Shown: positions 60,174-64,000 of the stretch, in pieces
How the letters are laid out: every line of letters begins with the position of its first letter
Position numbering within the stretch: the first letter of the stretch is position 1
Source of the DNA: Protonemura montana
Taxonomy: Eukaryota; Arthropoda; Insecta; Plecoptera; Nemouridae
Reading direction: 5' to 3'
Assembly: GCA_947568835.1 (NCBI GenBank)
Contig: OX387605.1
Coordinates: forward strand, 21,580,418-21,644,417
Length of the DNA stretch: 64,000 bases
The notes under the pieces: model-generated
Seen by the model: the letters and a program-made list of their open reading frames with translations, nothing else
What the model was told of the DNA's origin: nothing
The model's database searches: none
Program-made: the position numbers and the translations under genes

Positions 60174-63100
60174 ATGGAGATTTCTCCAAAACCGGTAGGA
60201 ATGCCACCAATGTTTGGTGTGGCGCCCAACAACGGGACATTATTCGGTGTGTTCCCTCGCAACATTCGTCCCATTCTACCAAATGTTGGCTCTATACGAA
60301 AATCAGAACATCTTGATGAACAACAGTTTCGTCTGCGCTGGGAGCAGCATGTACCAAACCAACAAACAATGTTCTCAAAGCTACTTGAAAAGGGTAGCTT
60401 TTGCGACGTTGCAATAGCCTGTGAAGAAAAAATCATCAATGTTCATAGGGTAAGTAGAAACCTTGTATGCAATATACAACCTCTCGCTAAGCATACCTTA
60501 GCAACAAAGGTCAATAAACGATACAATTGCTTGTTGCACAATTGCAATTGCTTGTTGGATGATTGTTCAGTATAACAACCTACTGTGGTGAATGGTTAAA
60601 TCAATACCGAGTTACGTTGAGTGACTCAATCGTTTTTACTATCAATCTTCTTCAATGTAACTAACAACGTGATTCTATCTGTCTGCAGCTGGTGCTTTGT
60701 TCGGCCAGCAGTTATTTTGAATCGATCCTGTCGAAGTTCGACCGTCGTGATCCAATAATCATTCTCAAAGACATCCGTTACGATACAATGCTGTCCCTTG
60801 TACAATTCATGTATAAAGGGGAGGTCTGCCTTGATCAGGTCAGTTATTGTAGTACAATCCAACAACATTCTCATATCCATATTTTCTTTGCATTGTACAC
60901 TTCCATATATTTCTTACATTAGAATTTTCATTCGAGCTTTCTTAGTTTACATTTAGCAATAAAGTCCTCCCTAACATTTTTTACATATAAGATTCGATCA
61001 ATGTTTTTATGTACATAAATATTTCATCTGTGGGATTGCCAATGCACATCTACTAGTAGAGCTAGATACTAGTAATTTTTTCCATTGTAAAGGAAACTAG
61101 AAACTGCAACAGAAAAGCGGTTGTACCTTACTGAGAAATATTCTCTTATAGCTGACGTTTGTCAACAGAGCCGTTTGGCAGAGGTGCTTGAAGCAGCACA
61201 TGCTCTGAAGATACGTGGACTTTCCGACGAACTAGGAGAGTCGAATCGAGGAACGCAAGGGGAACCAAGTCGCGGGAACCAGGGGCCACATACTGTGCCA
61301 ACCACACCCAACGGGGCTTCCTCTGTACCCTCGACACCCTCGCCATATCATTCCTTCAAGCTGGCACAGTCTCCCAGCCCCCGAGGTCAGTTTAAGTCCA
61401 ACTTTCCTTTTTAGCTAAACTGTTTATATCTATGTAAAGAAAGAAAAAAGTAAAAGAATAGAAAATAAATAAATTTGTCTGCATGGCTAATTCATTTATT
61501 TACAGCAATAAATTCCAAGTTCCTTCTTTTAAGCAGATACCTGCATAATAATAGTACAAGAGAAATGGATTATTCAAGAAATGCATTTAAAAAATACTCT
61601 AGTATGGATAAAATGTCAACAGTTTAATTGGAAGGTTAATACAAAATGCTTTTGTTATAACAAGTTTAAACAAGTTAAATTTGATCTGAACATATTGCAA
61701 TTAACACAACCCTGCAAATCAATTGATGAGCTGACGTGATGGGTTGCATCTTTTGAAGCAATCTTATGATTATGCCAAGAACTTATTTGACATTTTTCTA
61801 TTCGTAGGAGGCAGAATACGGCGCGGCAGACCCAAGAAGGAGATATCAGCGGTTCCGATTGGCGACCCGTTAATGCCTGCAGATAACCTAAATGCTGAGA
61901 AGCGCCGACGGCTCAGTAGCGCGGTTGACGAGGACAAGGTAGGGTTTAAGATTTTACACACTGAGTGCTACGGTCACTTTGTTTGCTTGTTAAAGTAATT
62001 CAAGCTTTGTGCAATTAGTGTCGATTCTTTTATTATTAGGAACATAAACAACCTCTCTAAGATAGGTGCCCAACCAGTAACTCGAACCCCTATCTCTACC
62101 TGTGGCAGGTAATGCTCTAACCAATAGAGCCCATTGGACATGGCCTATTTGCAAGGATGAAGGTATAGTGTATTTAATAAGTCCCTAGTTAGGCACCAAT
62201 TTTTGAGATGTTATTGATGTTCTTAATAATAAAAATTACAAGAATATGACATTTAAATTAGAATATCAGAGCTTGAGTACTATTCTGTTCTAACTTCATA
62301 AGTAAATATTGTGAAATAATTTATTCTTTTGATGATACTAGGTGGATAGTAATTTTTATTTTATAAAGTGAAAAAATTAACTAAATACCAACCAAACATG
62401 TATGCTTTGAATGCTGTCATGAGCTCACATTAGCTCATATCCATTATATATCATATCACATTAGCTCACATCCAACTCACAGTCGGTTAAGATATCAAAG
62501 ATTGGAACACTTCCAAAACAATTTTGACATTGAACTTGATGACAGGAATCGCCATGCCACAACGAACCGCTAGTGGTGAAAGAAGAGAAGCCTACAATAT
62601 GCCCACCAGCAGATGGGATCAAGCGGATCATCCCTGCCCCTCTCGCCCCACGCGGACCTTGCCTCGAAGCCCCACCTCTAGGACCCAAGGTGAGTGACTG
62701 CCCAAAAACTTCAATGAGCACACAGCAAGTTTTTCAACTGTTTAGCTTCTGAAAATTAGATTTGAGACGAAAACAGGTAGTTTCGAGTGTCTCGCATGTT
62801 ATGCCCCACCACACGTTAAATGTGTATTAATCATGACATTGACATTGATGCAAAAGCACTAGCATTGCAATGGAGCTAAAGCCAGAGAATGTGCCCCAAT
62901 GTTGTCATTCTTACTCTGTACACAATCTACACGCAGGAGGGCAGAAGGTGGGGTGGTGAGTCGGTTGAAACGAGCATGCATATGATTGTTGTCTCAAATC
63001 TATCTTTCCAAAGCTAAAAAACCAAAAGCTTGTTGTGCGCTCATTTAACGTCATGAAGTCATAGGTGCGGTTGGGTAGAAAGCGGAGAGTTAACAGGCAA

Positions 63101-63619
63101 GAGGTGGCTTGATATGGTTGCTGTAGATTGCAGTTGATGTTTTGCTATTTAACAGCTCTGCTCGAAACCAGCATGTTTGGTACAAGAAATACCACTCATA
63201 GTTATTTGAATGATTTCCCAGTCTTCTACTGCCTAATTTGGTTGGATAGGTAGCCTTTCTGTCAGGGCCTCCTGTCAAAATAAAGATTAATCTGCCAACT
63301 ACAGAGCTTACCTGTAAGACACATCTTTTTTCCGATTTCCCTTAACTGCAATCAGTAAAATTTCAGGGACTAAAAAGTGTAAATCAGAGGTTGTTTCCAT
63401 CAACGTGACTTGTCCGTACGAGCTGTTTTGTATCAATCTGTGCCCTTACAGCCGGTGGTGGTGGTGCGGACTGTGCCCGTGCCCAAGCCGGCTACGCTCG
63501 ATGACATTGTGCCGCTCAACGAGTACATCAAGAATGGCGGCTCGTACGCACGCTACTGGGCTGAGCCGTGGATTGCTCTCGTCATGGACGCCATCAAGAG
63601 CAAGCAGCTCAGTTTGCAG
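60174..63619 (+). CDS. BTB (tramtrack-type) transcription factor with AT-hook and pipsqueak-like start, partial
   Basis: Six exons in the window: 60174-60449, 60689-60838, 61169-61385, 61808-61938, 62546-62689, 63452-63619; 362 residues, phase-consistent, and the protein continues beyond 64000. An N-terminal extension of about 48 residues precedes a BTB domain of the arthropod tramtrack/lola class: QFRLRWEQH, GSFCDVAIACEEKIINVHRL, LCSASSYFESIL, LVQFMYKGEV, then AEVLEAAHALKIRGL. A Ser/Pro linker follows, then an AT-hook RIRRGRPKK (217-225), a basic KRRRL, and VKEE (269-272), which fits the SUMO consensus. The last exon ends YWAEPWIALVMDAIKSKQLS, the likely start of a pipsqueak DNA-binding helix, as in BTB-PSQ proteins such as bric-a-brac or ribbon. 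The start ATG has a good context (TTGCCATGG). The final donor is GC, not GT. Confidence 0.88.
62029..62145 (-). mobile_element. tRNA-derived SINE, copy 5
   Basis: On the minus strand: CCATGTCCAATGGGCTC, GGTTAGAGCATTACC, GGGGTTCGAGTTACTGG (B-box-like) and TTGGGCACC, then TTAGAGAGG. The A-box part is degenerate. It lies in intron 4 of the BTB gene and is followed by an opposite-strand tail fragment. Confidence 0.65.
62184..62232 (+). mobile_element. tRNA-derived SINE, 3' tail fragment
   Basis: TAGGCACCAATTTTTGAGAT then GTTCTTAATAATAA matches the tail of the same SINE family in the opposite orientation to the copy 40 bp upstream. Confidence 0.55.
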
Positions 63620-64000
63620 GCAAGTTGTGGCACTACAACTATAAACCAGTGAACTGTTGCGTTTGCGTAGAGTGGCTTCCTTCCTTTCGCGGGCCACTCT
63701 CGTTATTGGCTCAGTAGGAGAGGTGCTTAAAACCATTCTAACATGACCAAATGTGCTACTGCAGTAAACTTGGTATGTTTTCAAGCTACAAGAGAAAGAT
63801 GATTGGTAACCGTCGATTAATTTTTAAACCAAACTGTCGTCCTTGCTCGCATGAATGGCCCAGAGTTTCCTGCTGAAATTCTGCAGAAGTACCAACTTTA
63901 TTCATTTAGTCACTTCTGTTTAATTGTTAGCTTAATGCTAAGCTAATGAATAAATCGTGAAAAAAAACATTACTATATGAGAAATGTTGTCTCCAAGCAT
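63620..64000. other. start of the next BTB-gene intron
   Basis: Nothing coding was recognised after the donor at 63620. The next exon of the BTB gene should lie beyond the right edge. Confidence 0.5.

Noticed and set aside
1..64000. CRISPR array or prokaryotic defence system
   Set aside because: No regularly spaced direct repeats were seen, and the gene structure is eukaryotic throughout.

Overview
The window is nuclear DNA of an animal. Genes are split by many short GT-AG introns, coding exons are GC-richer than the AT-rich introns and spacers, and SINE, LINE, hAT, piggyBac-like and Helitron remnants are common. A BTB domain of the tramtrack/lola type (start QFRLRWEQH) followed by an AT-hook and the start of a pipsqueak-like helix points to an arthropod. 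I cannot name the order or species. Exon joins below were made by hand and checked for reading phase.

Layout. 1.6-7.8 kb (minus): a six-exon leucine-rich-repeat protein. 8.9-10.0 kb (minus): BUB3, head-to-head with the Polycomb RING gene PCGF3 at 10.4-11.7 kb (plus). 14.9-19.9 kb (plus): an R3HCC1/R3HCC1L-type gene with an R3H domain and a C-terminal RRM-like region. 22.5-26.5 kb (minus): SRP72 in seven exons. 28.7-29.4 kb (plus): the last two exons of a securin-like gene whose 5' part I could not find; a hAT transposon with a perfect 8-bp target duplication lies just upstream. 31.1-43.3 kb (plus): a 13-exon SKICH plus coiled-coil protein of the CALCOCO/TAX1BP1 autophagy-receptor family. 47.7-55.6 kb (plus): the transporter MFSD10 in nine exons. 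60.2-63.6 kb (plus): a BTB transcription factor that runs off the right edge.

The genes are ordinary single loci with unrelated cellular jobs (spindle checkpoint and sister-chromatid control, Polycomb, protein targeting, selective autophagy, transport, transcription). They do not form an operon-like system. The most notable signals are a CALCOCO-family protein without C-terminal zinc fingers but with a LIR-like WEFV motif near its C-terminus; three related hAT elements with conserved interiors but different ends; a 5S-rRNA-headed SINE and a tRNA-headed SINE family; and a Helitron 3' fragment with a helicase tail. I found no CRISPR array, no bacterial-type operon and no free-standing rRNA or tRNA gene.
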